In this document: positions 41,501 through 52,288 of the stretch, one piece after another
Layout: each line of letters begins with the position of its first letter
Numbering within the stretch: the stretch's first letter is position 1
Assembly (NCBI GenBank): GCA_017163975.1
Contig: JAFFSR010000018.1
Span: 186,001 to 250,000 of the forward strand
Length of the DNA stretch: 64,000 nt
DNA from: Anastatus disparis
Taxonomy: Eukaryota; Arthropoda; Insecta; Hymenoptera; Eupelmidae
Direction of reading: 5' to 3'
The notes under the pieces: model-generated
Told to the model about the DNA's origin: nothing
Database searches by the model: none
The model's input: only the letters and a program-made list of their open reading frames with translations
Translations under genes and position numbers: made by a program

Positions 41501-43762
41501 TATGCTAAGGTATTGGTGCAGGATTGTTGGAAGGCAAAGGTCACCTGGGACGAGGCGTTGCCTCAGAACATTCATACAAAGTGGAAAGAAATGGTCCAGC
41601 AACTCAGTAGTTTAGAAAAATCGTCTTTTCCTAGGAAACTTTTAATTACAGGTGCAGTCAAGGTGGAATTGCATGGGTTTTGCGATGCTTCTATCCAGGG
41701 CTATGGTGCGTGCATGTATTTCAAATCTATTGATTCTCAAGGTCGAGTTTTGATTAGTCTTATTTGTAGTAAATCTCGAGTCGCACCGTTAAAGGTCATT
41801 TCAATACCCAGATTAGAACTCTGTGCTGCTTCAATCCTAAAAAGGTTATATGTTGAGGTGAGAAGCCTAATTGAATTTTTTGTAGATAGAGTCATTTTAT
41901 GGTCTGATTCAACAATTGTGTTGTCTTGGTTAAAAAAGGCTCCTCACCTCCTTAAAACTTTTGAAGCAAATAGGGTAGCTGACATTCAAACAGTAGAAAA
42001 TCAGGTTAGCTGGCGTCATGTTCGATCAGAGGACAACCCAGCAGATGCATTATCCAGAGGGCAATTGCCGTTAGACTTTTTAAAAAATCAACTTTGGTTG
42101 TCAGGGCCTAAATGGTTAGCACAAGCAGAGAATACTTGGTCAGAATCAGTCGAAAAAATCAATTTAGAAACAATAGAGACAACTAGAGAGACGTGTTTAA
42201 TAATGTCAACAAACCCGGATGAAATTTACAGTAGGTTTTCTAATTTCGAACATTTCACTAGGGTCGTAGCTTACATGTTGCGGTGGAAACAACCAAGGAC
42301 CGGACAAAGTAAAAACTTATTATTTTCAGAAGTAGCAGAAGCAGAGCTGAAAATCATTTCTATGATACAACGAAAACGATTCTCAACAGAGATAGGAATT
42401 CTTTCTAAACATAAAAAGGAAAACATAACTTCATACAAAAGGGGCACTCCTTTCGATCAATTACATCCATTTTTAGATGAATCAGGTTTAATTAGAGTAG
42501 GTGGACGTTTAAAAAATTCGTCTCTCCCTTATGGGCAGAAACATCCAATATTACTCCCTAGCAAACACGCTGTTACCGACATGATTATTAGAGAAAAACA
42601 TACTGCTAATTTTCATGCCGGAATTCAGTCAACACACTTTGCTATTAGACAAAGGTATTGGGTATGAAATGGAAAAAATCAGGTTAGGAAAATTATCAGA
42701 AATTGTATAACTTGCATTTGTCAACGGCCTGAACCAATGCATGCGCAAATGGCAGATTTACCTAAAGCTAGGGTTCGTGAAGCACCTGCGTTTTGCTTCA
42801 CCGGAGTCGATTATTTTGGTCCAATTCTAATCAAAGAAAAATTACATCGTAATAAATCTTTTATCAAAACATACGGGTGTGTTTTCATATGCATGGTGTC
42901 AAAGGCGGTACACATAGAACTTGCGACTGATCTTTCTACGGAAGGGTTTTTAGCAGCCTTTCGTCGATTTATTAGTCGCAGAGGGGTTCCTGAACACATG
43001 TACTCTGACAATGGTAAAAATTTTGTTGGAACTGATAGGGAAATCAAAGAAATTTATGATTTATTTGAAACCACTGAATTTCGTGAATCTATCACTCACT
43101 TTGCATTAAGTAAAAGAATTGAATGGCATTTTAATCCACCTTTATCACCTCATTTCGGGGGTATTTGGGAAGCAGCTGTGAAAAGTTTTAAACACCATTT
43201 AAAACGCGTTTTGAAGGGTAGTAATTTAACTTATGAACAACTTAACACTTTTTTAATTGAAATAGAAGCAATTCTAAATTCACGACCATTGTATGCAATC
43301 TCAGCTGATCCCAACGATCCCTTAGCAATAACACCAGCACACTTACTCATAGGTAGACCATTCAATTTCTTACCAGAAAAACATCTGCTTTCAGTTCCAG
43401 ATAATAAGCTATCAGCTTACAATTTCATTACAAAGGCTCGTCAACATTTCTGGGCTCACTGGCATCAGGAATATTTGCATGAATTGCAAAATAGGAACAA
43501 ATGGCAAACATCTAATGCTGAATTAAAAACAGGTTCAATTGTAATTTGTATGGATGACGTCAACTCATGCTCATCTTGGCCATTAGGTATTATTTTGGAA
43601 GTCTTTCCGGGGACGGCGGCATCGCTCGAGTGGCTTCTGTCAAGACCAACACTGGCGTCTATCAGCGTAACATTACAAGACTGTGTCTTTTACCTGTATC
43701 TTGAATTTTATTCACATTTCATATCTGTACATATCTATTTCTTTTGTAAAAACAAAAATTGA
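38594..43762 (+). pseudogene. BEL/Pao Gag-Pol polyprotein with three stops
   Basis: One frame holds all domains. Gag (38594-39547) has a DUF1759-like part (KVPKFDGKSEEWLAFKNLF); zinc-binding Cys/His clusters follow (CLKCRQPHGLYEC, CFNCLGKHTFHC, CKTCNKHHD). Protease is ARALLDSCSTINLI; RT has RVVFDASAKTSTGISLND, VTADIEKMYRQILLHPDD and the catalytic DFYVDDFISG; RNase H follows with LWSDSTIVLSWL and DNPADALSRG. Integrase has FHAGIQSTH, CITCICQRP, GVDYFGPI, MYSDNGKNFVG and FGGIWEAAVKSF. Stops fall at 39545 (TAG), 39839 (TGA) and 42665 (TGA); a one-base deletion near 43607 shifts the last ~30 codons. Protease has DSC where DSG is usual. Despite near-identical LTRs this copy cannot make intact Pol without readthrough. 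Confidence 0.93.
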
Positions 43763-43780
43763 TTTACGTTTCATTGTAAA

Positions 43781-44085
43781 ACTTGCGATCAGCGACGTAG
43801 TCACTCCAAAGGAAACTACGCTCAATTACAAAACTTGCGATAAGTGACGTAGTCACTCCAAAGGAAACTGCGCTCAATTACAAAACTTGCGATAAGCGAC
43901 GTAGTCACTCCAAAGGAAACTGCGCTCATTTACAAAACTTGCGATCAGTGACGTAGTCACTCCAAAGGAAACTGCGCTCAATTACAAAACTTGCGATAAG
44001 CGACGTAGTCACTCCAAAGGAAACTGCGCTCATTTACAAAACTTGCGATCAGTGACGTAGTCACTCCAAAGGAAACTGCGCTCAA
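43781..44085 (+). repeat. Six-copy 52-bp tandem repeat in BEL 3' region
   Basis: ACTTGCGATAAGCGACGTAG-type units start at 43781, 43833, 43885, 43937, 43989 and 44041, exactly 52 bases apart. Several copies contain the 13-bp palindrome GTGACGTAGTCAC. The array lies between pol and the 3' LTR. Confidence 0.95.
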
Positions 44086-44245
44086 ACACATTTGTCTAGT
44101 CAAACACTTGTCAAATACCAATTAATGTAAATTTAAATTTTTAGGTTAGTTGCGAAATCGAAGCTTCGATCTAGTTTAACTCATTTCATTTACTACAAAA
44201 TCAATTTTAACATAAAACTTTATTTTGCAGCTTGCGCCCGCAGTA

Positions 44246-45117
44246 TGTTGCGTCGCAACATAAATTTATGTGAAAATCAAAAGCGATGATGAGCGGCAGC
44301 ACTTACAGTCGCCTGTTCTCACCTCCCTTAAGTCAGCTCATAGACGAAAGGGGGGAGAGAACAGGGAGACTTTTCAAGTGCCGCGGAAAAAATAGTTAGT
44401 ATCAAGCGTGACCTCGCCTCGAGCGGTCTTGTCTCTTGCGAGAACATCAAATTTCATTGTAAACTTTTTTCTTTCAAAAGCGATCAGTGCTTTCAGGTAC
44501 GGAAGATTTTCGTACAGCGACGAATGGTCGATTGCGAATCAACGCATCACCTTCGCCCACCAAAGCCGCGGCTATATAAATTTCATTGTGTCTATTTTTC
44601 CTTTCTCTTTTGCGTGCGTGCGTGCGAATAAAATATAATCGTGCGGCAAATAGTGTGTAAAATTATAGGAAATAAATCAAGGGTTTTTTATGCCACATGG
44701 CTTTTTCCCTTTATATTGGTGTATTTATTGAGTGAATCCTTTCCCGATAAATAAAGTGTAAAGTTTAGATAAAATCAATTAAAACAAAGCAACTACAACC
44801 GCAAGGTTAGTTGCTTTGTATCAGTAAATTCTTTTAATTTCTCTTTTGAAAAATAGTAGATCTTTGTGTGTAAAAATTAGTGGTAAAGTCAAATATAGTG
44901 TAAAATTAAATTTAATGAAGTTAAAAGATTCAAAGTTAAAATAAAATCAAGTGTCAATTCATTTTTATTCAAACAAGGGTAAATTCAAAATAAGATTAGT
45001 TAGGGAATTTCATGAGTAGATAAAATTTCAAAGGAAAAGAATCACGTTCTTTTCTTTCTAAATCATCCAACAAATTTAGTTAAAAAATTCGTTGGAAAAA
45101 GACTACGCGACTTTTCA
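44246..45117 (+). repeat. BEL/Pao 3' LTR
   Basis: 872-bp partner of 35941-36812, followed directly by the GTGCA target copy. Confidence 0.95.
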
Positions 45118-45122
45118 GTGCA

Positions 45123-45161
45123 TGTTAAAGTCGATGTAAAAGGTCGGAGATACCGGGCAAG
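45123..45161. repeat. Polinton 2 right TIR, outer end
   Basis: TGTTAAAGTCGATGTAAAAG and then GTCGGAGATACCGGGCAAG complete the right TIR and match the reverse complement of 25154-25191. Beyond 45161 the two flanks differ. Confidence 0.88.
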
Positions 45162-46525
45162 ACGGTCATTGGCTATTCTATAGGGCATAGTCTCGATAAT
45201 GTTCGGCGCCGTACGACATACTTTGGCTTTCCGACAGGGAGAACGATGAAAGAGAACGGGTAAGCGATGTAGTCGAGAGCGAATGCACTGGTCGTGCAGC
45301 ATAATATAGATCATAATATAAACATCCCAAGTTTTGGAGTACACATGCACCCACACAAGTTTAGCATTCGCTCTAACAGGGGTCATTCTAATTTTGGCGC
45401 TACTATTACCCCCACCAATCGTACATCCCCAGTCGTTCTTGTACACTTTCTTATACGTCAATACCAGCTGGTTACACAGACACACACACACACACACAGT
45501 TGTAAAGCTTATACATATTGTAACCTATTACCCTATCACCTAAAAAAGGATAGCACAAAGTGCTCATGTAAAAGGAAGAGGATATAAAGGTTATAGTTTA
45601 CACAGACCCGTTTTTGCAGTGAACGTCTTGCCACGTACAGTCCGGGGTCTCTATGTGTTTATTTGTTAGTTGTTAGTACTACTATGCCTCTTGTAAGCCT
45701 TTTATATTAAGACTGTTTCGTATTATGTATTATATAATTACTTATATTTTAACTACCTTGAACAGAGAAGGGAATATTCGAAGACTATTTCGTCTTATAG
45801 AATATCCTTCTTTTAATATAAAGCTTGCTATAGTAATCACTTAAAATCAATTTACATAAAGCACTAATGATTTCAGTTAACTTTTATTTTATTTATTTAA
45901 TTGTTAATAATTAAAACTTCCACAAAAGAAAAAACTATACGTGGAGATTACTTATAGCTTCGTTACCTCTACTACCGGTAGAAGTTGGTGATGACGCCAA
46001 CTCTAGCGGACCTGCAGAGATAAACGAAAATAATGTCAATCAGAACACAGAAATTAGATTAAAATTAAACTTTATTTCTTCCAGGTAGGCCAAAGAGTGC
46101 CGTACAGATTCACAAGTTCGAAACTCGTCGCTCGTCAATTCAGCCGCCGACGCCGCTGATCTCCCACTCTTACATCGTTTGGAAGTAGTAGGATCGTCTG
46201 TTACGTTGACACCCGTACATTTTCTCTCCCTACCACATCTTTTACTCATAGAATCCCTTGTACGCGCTACAAAGAAGGGATATAACTATGTACATGTGTT
46301 CGCATCTTATAACTTATCGAAACGGTTGAATGTGTGCTGATCGCATGTTATACATAAGCGCGTATATGCACACATTCAAGCGTTCATTATTTCACTTTAA
46401 TTTCTATATTGCGCGCCGGTGATGAATTATGCTTTGATTTAGAGAGAAAATAAGTATTTTATTATTAATTCTTTTTTTACTCCTTATTTTCTCTCTTTTT
46501 CTACACAATTTATATTAGAGTGGTC

Positions 46526-46584
<59 letters not shown>

Positions 46585-47353
46585 CACTTGTACAATGTAG
46601 TGTTGATTTTCAGGGTTTTCTCTTTTACGTTTTTCCACTTACTCGTAAAATATCACTCTTTAAATTCGTTAATATATTAATACAGGAAAATATTGAAAAT
46701 CGGTAAATATTAAGAATAAAAATATACAAACATTAAAAATATACAAATCGATAATATATAAAAAATATTAACAACAGAAAAAAACTTAGAATATTCTAAA
46801 ATTATACCTAGTAACAAAATAAGAAAAATACCGATATCTTCCTTGTTATTTCTTAAAAAAATTCAATTTTACTAATTTTTTCAATAATTTACTGTCAGTG
46901 ATTTTAACATTTTTCATTTATTTTATTATTTATTATTAACATTTATTATTTTACAAAATCATTCTTCACTAAATTCTATTTCCAGATTATCGAGAAGCGA
47001 GATAAGACCGAGCGATAAGGGACCACCTCAGACGACCGATCCGGCATACTGGTACCCCCGAGACAGCATACTGGTACCCCGAGTGTGACGTCATATGTGT
47101 CTGCCATTTGAATACCCCTTCTACTTACTAGAAGAAGGTCTGACCTCCAGATCACGGATTTTGCTCAAACTTCGGGATGAGTTTTTAGGTGTCAAAATAT
47201 GGAAAAAAAAACAAAATATTAGACCCTAATGCTTAATATTTTTCTAGTTACAGGTAATTAGAGAAAATCACTGGAAAAGTTACTAGATTTTCAAACGCTT
47301 ATAGTTCTTCAGCATTAATAGCTAGAAGCTTGAACCTTTTTTTAAATGAGAGC
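45162..47353. other. Unassigned DNA outside Polinton 2
   Basis: No supported gene. Contains a CA repeat at about 45480-45500 and an AT microsatellite at about 46530-46585, with short open frames of unknown meaning, such as a 69-codon minus frame at 46040-46249. Near 47045-47090 the words GCATACTGGTACCCC and CGAG recur twice. This may be the original host DNA. Confidence 0.5.
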
Positions 47354-47569
47354 TGAGCTCAAATCCTTTCGAAATATCACCTACAGCATATCAAAATGTT
47401 ATTTTTTTCCATAGTTACAGCGTTATTGGAATTTGACCTCAATTTCCCTTTAAAAACGTTAATCAATAATAAATGGTGAAATGTAGTAATATTTTTAAAA
47501 TGATGTGACTATGGAAAAAAATAATATTTTGATATGCTGTAGGTGATATTTCGAAAGGATTTGAGCTCA
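47354..47569. mobile_element. Foldback MITE, family D
   Basis: TGAGCTCAAATCCTTTCGAA at the left pairs with TTCGAAAGGATTTGAGCTCA at the right. ATATCACCTACAGCATATCA and its complement follow inward. No coding capacity. Confidence 0.8.
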
Positions 47570-47571
47570 AT

Positions 47572-47617
47572 GAATCAATTAAACACTTTGAGGTTCTATG
47601 AACGGTTTTATTCTAAT
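47572..47617 (-). repeat. Errantivirus LTR fragment
   Basis: 46 bases (GAGGTTCTATGAACGGTTTT and flanks) match 48420-48466, inside the large LTR. The flanking sequence differs, so this is a cut-down second LTR copy bordering MITE family D. Confidence 0.65.
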
Positions 47618-48253
47618 AAAATAATAAAATTTATATAAGACATTATGCAAAATTTTAAATAGTAACTATTGCAATTTTAATACAATTTAATGTATAAAAA
47701 AAAATTATATTTTCAGTATAACCTCAATCAGGAATTGTTAATGTTACATTGTAACTGTTGAAAGTTATCTTACTTTATTGATGCAAACCCAATTTAATCC
47801 CAGTAAATGCACTAATGAGAAAAATATAATTTAATTTTTTTTTACACATAATAGAATCCACATTAAAACATGCAAAATACCCATTATCAGTGCGTGAATC
47901 GACACACACGAATTCGCAGTGTATGCAACGGTCATCGTCAGCCGTCGGCAGATGCACAACCGCAAATTATGTACTACCGCTATTCTAATACTTCTGAACC
48001 TCATTTTTATTACAAAGAGCATGAAAATAAAATATTTACTTTTGACTATTTTAATTATTTTATAACTTAATAAAGCAAAAATATTAAAGAGGAACTTATT
48101 TTTTCTAAATAGGCTTATTTCTCTTTCTCGCAAGGTCGCGGCTCGCGTTGTTAAACGTTTCTCTATGTAGAAACGTCAGCACTTTATGTGCAAAAATGAT
48201 CGGGACTTTGGCAGAATATTTTGCCAAAATTCCGGTCATCTTTTTGACTCAAA
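47618..48253 (-). other. Possible leader of a second, deleted provirus copy
   Basis: Lies directly downstream of the primer site on the minus strand. AT-rich, no supported gene. It would be the 5' leader of a tandem provirus copy whose coding part is gone. Confidence 0.4.
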
Positions 48254-48275
48254 GGCCCCACGTTGTTGAGCGCCA
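48254..48275 (-). promoter_or_regulatory. Primer-binding site, tRNA-Lys type
   Basis: On the plus strand GGCCCCACGTTGTTGAGCGCCA reads like a tRNA-Lys 3' end with CCA, apart from a small insertion; tRNA-Lys primers are used by several gypsy-type elements. It sits one base from the LTR end, as expected for a 5' LTR. Confidence 0.7.
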
Positions 48276-48276
48276 G

Positions 48277-49522
48277 TGTAAGGAGGCAGGAATTTTCCTC
48301 CAGGAGTTTTATAGTTAGAGATAATAACAAAGGAGGAAATATTTAGCGTAGATTACTGCGAATTGACTTCTTAACACTTATCAAGTTCTTTTTAGAAATT
48401 AGGTAAAAGAAAATAAAGTAATGAATCAATTAAATACTCTGAGGTTCTATGAACGGTTTTATTCTCATTAATACTAATTAACAGAATCCTTATTTACTTA
48501 ATCGCATTACTAATTTTCATCCTCGAAATTCAGTTTTAAGATTATCTTTTTCTTTATTATTACTCGCTTTTAACGTTTTGAAAGTTTTTAGAAATTCCAC
48601 AATTTGAAAGTTAACATGTATAAATATTTAGTTTACTATTACACATTAGTTTAGTAAATAATAAAAAGCTAAAATGATTCCATCTCATTCCATCAATTCT
48701 ATGGATTCTATTTAATGCAGGGTGCACTAATCCCATTTTACTTTTGTATAATAGATCATGAAAATAAAACATATCTGTTGATGTCACAAGTTGGCCGGCG
48801 GGCACAGCATTGCTGGATTTCTGGTCTCCTCCCGCTTGCTCTGTCTGCATTGGCTATATGAATTATTCGCCCGCTGCATCTTCCCCGCTATCTACACGTA
48901 TTCAAGTAAACTGGTACACTTCAAGAAACTGCTATGATGTATTGGAACGTTGGCCCGAAATTCGCGTTATTAATTCAATTAACTCTTTGACGATTTTAAC
49001 TTTTAGAAGAAACAAAAAAATTGAATTATTGAATGTAAACTCTGACGGATAAATGAAGTGAATTTTAAGTTGAACTTAGATTCACAAAGCAAACAATGAA
49101 ACGGTCAAAGTTTGAAGTTGCAGCTGCAGCCTCGCGGGCTGCAGCGTACGCGTACTGCTCTGCTAGCCTGGTCGCGCGTGTCACTCTTTACGTTCGTCCC
49201 GCGGTTGAAGCTTAGCCGTCAGACTAGCTTCAATCATCGTAATTGCAGTGGGAGGAAATGCAAAGAAAAAGAGAGGTAGCTCTCTTTCTTCTTGTCGCAC
49301 TCCCTTGCCCAGTGCATGAGAATGATCTTTAAGTCCCCACTCTCAATGCAAAAAAAGTAGAGAGAGTGGAGACTGCTACGATCTCCGTTAACGATCAAGC
49401 TGTCGAATTCTATAAATTTGATAAGAGAGTGGAAAGGAAAGATTAAAAATTTTAATAAAAAAAAATTAGAATATTTAAATAAAAATAAAAAAAATTAAGT
49501 GGCAAGATTCCGTCACTCAACA
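48277..49522 (-). repeat. 1246-bp errantivirus LTR
   Basis: On the minus strand it begins TGTTGAGTGACGG after a polypurine tract and ends CCTCCTTACA before the primer site, so it has TG...CA ends. It serves as the 3' LTR of the provirus to the right and, by its primer site, as the 5' LTR of something to the left. Confidence 0.7.
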
Positions 49523-49534
49523 CCCTCCCTTACT
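49523..49534 (-). promoter_or_regulatory. Polypurine tract of the errantivirus
   Basis: AGTAAGGGAGGG on the minus strand abuts the TG start of the LTR. Confidence 0.7.
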
Positions 49535-50209
49535 AAGAAAATCAGCCGTCCCCGGTAGTAAAGGGTCGCGGTAGGAGCAAGCGTTAAGGATCCAAGAGAA
49601 CCTGCATTACAAAGTATAATTACATTAGTTATAAAAGAGAACAAGATAGCGGATGGAGAGAAAGGTTGCTGTATTTTAATTTCTAAAGGTATGGTAATTT
49701 TCAGGGTACTTGAGAGTTGGAGGATGGTTGGGATTCCGCTGTACAATGATGCAATTAAAATAGTTATTATAATCAAAATAAGTTATAAATTGAAATTTCG
49801 AAGATGATACCATTAACAAGAAAAATTTGTAAAATTAATGAAAATTGCTAATATTGAAAAAAATTTTGTGTTCTTCGCTCTTGAAACTTGGTCAACTTAT
49901 CCGTCTTCACAGGAGGAGCGGGGTTCTCTTCCATTTGCTCCCCCTGTAGGTGGGGTGATTTTTGTTTTTGTGCTGCCCCATAGTGTTGATAAGAGGTCGT
50001 TGTGGCATGGTCATACGTAGGTCTTTGATGTCAATCATACATGCCAGCTGTCCAACTGGCGGTTGTCGAGTTTCGTTGCTCGCCCATTTCACCTAAAACA
50101 AAAAGTGTATTAAAAGATTGTTTTTGGAAAGAAATAAGGTTAATTGCATGCATGGTTAGTTAAATGCTATTTACATGTTATTAAGCATTAGTAAAAACAA
50201 TTTAACTTG
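49535..50209 (-). other. 3' region of the errantivirus
   Basis: No firm gene. A possible acceptor (TTTTGTTTTAG, 50093-50103 on the minus strand) precedes a short open stretch rich in Thr, Gln and Pro (about 49860-50090). Confidence 0.4.
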
Positions 50210-50667
50210 TTAGTCCAGTTCTAAGTTATCTACACGTAGAGTAAGCGGTTTAGGTTTTTTAGGATTAAGGATGAGGCGTATTGCCTGTTGAAGCACTTCA
50301 TACTCCGTCAAGGAAAAAGAATGCTCATCAGCCTTGTCGCAGGGTAATGAAGTGTTTGTCAGGGCCGCGTCATTGGTAGACGCGTTTGCCCAAGTCAATG
50401 AGTCAGGTTTTAACTTAATCCCATCAGATACCTTGTTAGAGGTGATCTCCTGTAGTTCAGGCATTAGCGTATAGATGCAGTCTTTGCTATGCAACGCGTA
50501 ATTACCTGTATTGGTTTTTTACACAAGTTGCAAATAAAGTAAATGGGGTTCTCATGCATTCTAGCAGAGCCGTCTGTTGATTGTAGCTGGTCCTGGCACA
50601 ACAGCATATGTGTGCGTCTATACTGTGTAGTAACGTCGTAATTACAATTACTACACTTACAAGGGGG
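50210..50667 (-). pseudogene. Accessory ORF of errantivirus, 3' part
   Basis: Two overlapping frames, 50667-50464 and 50494-50210. The first has a zinc-binding look: CKCSNCNYDV, then RRTHMLLCQ, then ICNLCKKP, giving paired Cys and a His suitable for one or two zinc sites. A frame change near 50510 leads into an acidic second half (EHSFSLTEYEVLQQAI, ending RVDNLELD). The start is missing because the DNA transposon 50668-60026 entered here; the 5' part is at 60357-60027. Errantiviruses normally carry only gag, pol and env, so a fourth gene with Cys-rich motifs is unusual. Function unknown. Confidence 0.5.
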
Positions 50668-51445
50668 CACTACCAGCTTCGGGTCCTGGATTTTTAGTTT
50701 GAAGGGCTTAACAGCCTTGTTTTATTATAAAACTAAGAAATCTCTAAGGTTTTTTGCCAACGAACACTCTATCACCTCTTTTGATGTACCTAAAGTTGTT
50801 AAAAATCAGCTTTTCTTTAATAATTTCACATTATAACAAATAATCCACCTGCGTAGACTTTCTGAATCACTTCACTTACACTCAAAATACATGATACTCC
50901 TTTTTTATAGAAAAATATAAGTATATTAATAGATATTCATACTAATCATGTGCTTTCGAGCTTGTCGATTCATGATAAATAGCTGTCTTCGCTGAATATC
51001 ACATTTTCCTGTGTCACATTAGGTTCGACCCAACTCATACTTGAAAATATGAACTATTTCACTGCACATAAACATACACTATATTCTACACAACAGTATT
51101 GATCACTTTGTTATACACTATGCATGAGATTTATTGATTAAATGCTCAAATTAATTATTGGAGCAAAATTCATCTTAAAAAACTTCAACCGTATCTGTCT
51201 AAATTTTTTAGACTTCACTTTCACTACAGAATAACTGTCTCAAAAAATGTAAAATTATAAGCTATACTTAAGTTAACGCAATAAAAATTATCAAACACAA
51301 AATTAGTTGAGAGAAAAAAGATTAAGCGCACAAATCTTATATGAAATACATACTGCAATACACTTCTCACAATACTGCATCTTCTGAAGTGATGTCAAAT
51401 ACTAAACAAATACTTGTAGAAAATTTCAAAATGATATAAATTATA
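50668..51445. repeat. Left TIR of the DNA transposon
   Basis: Inverted match to 59262-60026 at high identity with some indels. Its plus strand, read from the outer end, is open for about 50 codons to TAA at 50833-50835; the opposite TIR encodes the same peptide. Confidence 0.88.
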
Positions 51446-51537
51446 AATAAATGTAAATAACGGTAAATAATAACAAATAACTGTAAATAATCATGAGTAT
51501 GAATAACAAAAAATTATTTTTTGGCTCTCAGGACGTA

Positions 51538-51717
51538 AAATTCGATTTCCTATGCTTGTAAAACGGGCGCAAAATAGTACATTGAAAAAAAAAAAAAAAA
51601 AATTCAATTGATGGATGCGTCAAAAAAAATAATAAATTGACGCATGCGTCAATTTTGCGCCCTAGGGCGGGAATGTACTATTTTGCGTGCACTTGACAAG
51701 CATAGAAATCGAATTTT
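51538..51717. mobile_element. Foldback MITE, family E
   Basis: AAATTCGATTTCCTATGCTTG at the left pairs with CAAGCATAGAAATCGAATTT at the right, followed inward by CGCAAAATAGTACATT and its complement around an A-run. Confidence 0.75.
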
Positions 51718-51742
51718 GCACCCTTTGAATAAAAGACAGCAT

Positions 51743-51862
51743 GTATACCACGGATGCAAAATAGGGGATTTCGGCCCGAGTGCGAATGAGCGCCTGAGCG
51801 TAGCGAGGGCGCCAAATTCGTACGAGGGCTGCAAAACCCCTATTTTGTGTCCGTGGTACACA
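51743..51862. mobile_element. Foldback MITE, family F
   Basis: GTATACCACGGATGCAAAAT and the inverse ATTTTGTGTCCGTGGTACAC bracket a GC-richer centre with AGCGCCTGAGCGTAGCGAGG. Short frames on both strands are by-products. Confidence 0.75.
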
Positions 51863-52288
51863 ATATACTATACCAACCTAAAAATTTTGAAAGATTTAAA
51901 TGATAATAAATGATAGTAACTAGTAGTAAATAATAGTAATAGACAGTAAATAAGTTCCACTCATTGTAAATAATTATCAATAAATTTAAATGATGGTAAA
52001 TAAGTGTGAAAATCTGTTAATAATGGTAAATAATTATAAATAACTATGAATAATTGTCAATATTAATAAATAACTATAAATAACTAATATTTATGTCTAT
52101 TAAACTCAAACACTTTTAAATAATTATTTACAGTTATTTACAGAGATTTACTAAAACTATTTTCATATGGGGAAATAAAAGGAATATAAGTGTGATTTAC
52201 AGATTTTTATAAATAAAATAAAATATTCGCAATGATATGATAAACGTCAAGACTTTTTTTTTAATTCAGAAAGTGTTCAATTTAAAAT
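51863..52288. repeat. TAAATAA-rich subterminal repeats
   Basis: Many variants of GTAAATAATAGTAAATAA up to about 52150. A similar stretch lies inside the right TIR at about 59080-59260. These may be transposase-binding or simple-repeat DNA. Confidence 0.6.

Larger units (their letters stand above)
35941..45117 (+). mobile_element. BEL/Pao LTR retrotransposon
   Basis: A 9177-bp element with 872-bp LTRs at both ends and a 5-bp target duplication GTGCA (35936-35940, 45118-45122). The LTRs differ at one position that I found (A at 35978, G at 44283), so it is very young. Gag and Pol lie in one reading frame from 38594 that is broken by three stop codons and, near the end, one frameshift. It sits inside the right TIR of Polinton 2. 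Confidence 0.97.
25154..45161 (+). mobile_element. Polinton-type element 2 (interrupted by BEL/Pao)
   Basis: Bounded by inverted repeats of about 300 bp; with the BEL insertion removed it is about 10.8 kb. Gene order from the left: a minus-strand unknown gene, an unknown plus-strand gene, an ATPase stub, integrase with chromodomain, penton-like protein, basic core-like protein, capsid-like protein, adenain-like protease and a small possibly myristoylated protein. The combination of retroviral-type integrase and capsid/protease genes is diagnostic of Polintons. DNA polymerase B is not found, and the ATPase is reduced to its Walker A region, so this is a deletion derivative. No clear 6-bp target duplication can be read because a MITE abuts the left end. 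Confidence 0.85.

Noticed and set aside
43781..44085. Possible CRISPR array because of regular repeat spacing.
   Set aside because: Units are contiguous 52-bp tandem copies without unique spacers, in a eukaryotic retrotransposon.
45334..45587. Thr/His-rich open frames over a CACACA tract.
   Set aside because: They come from a CA microsatellite and neighbouring non-coding DNA; no domain or splice support.
48611..49052. Short open frames on both strands taken as host exons.
   Set aside because: They lie inside the 1246-bp errantivirus LTR and have no protein features.
51644..51913. Open frames on both strands over the same bases.
   Set aside because: They are by-products of palindromic MITEs E and F, where both strands read similarly.
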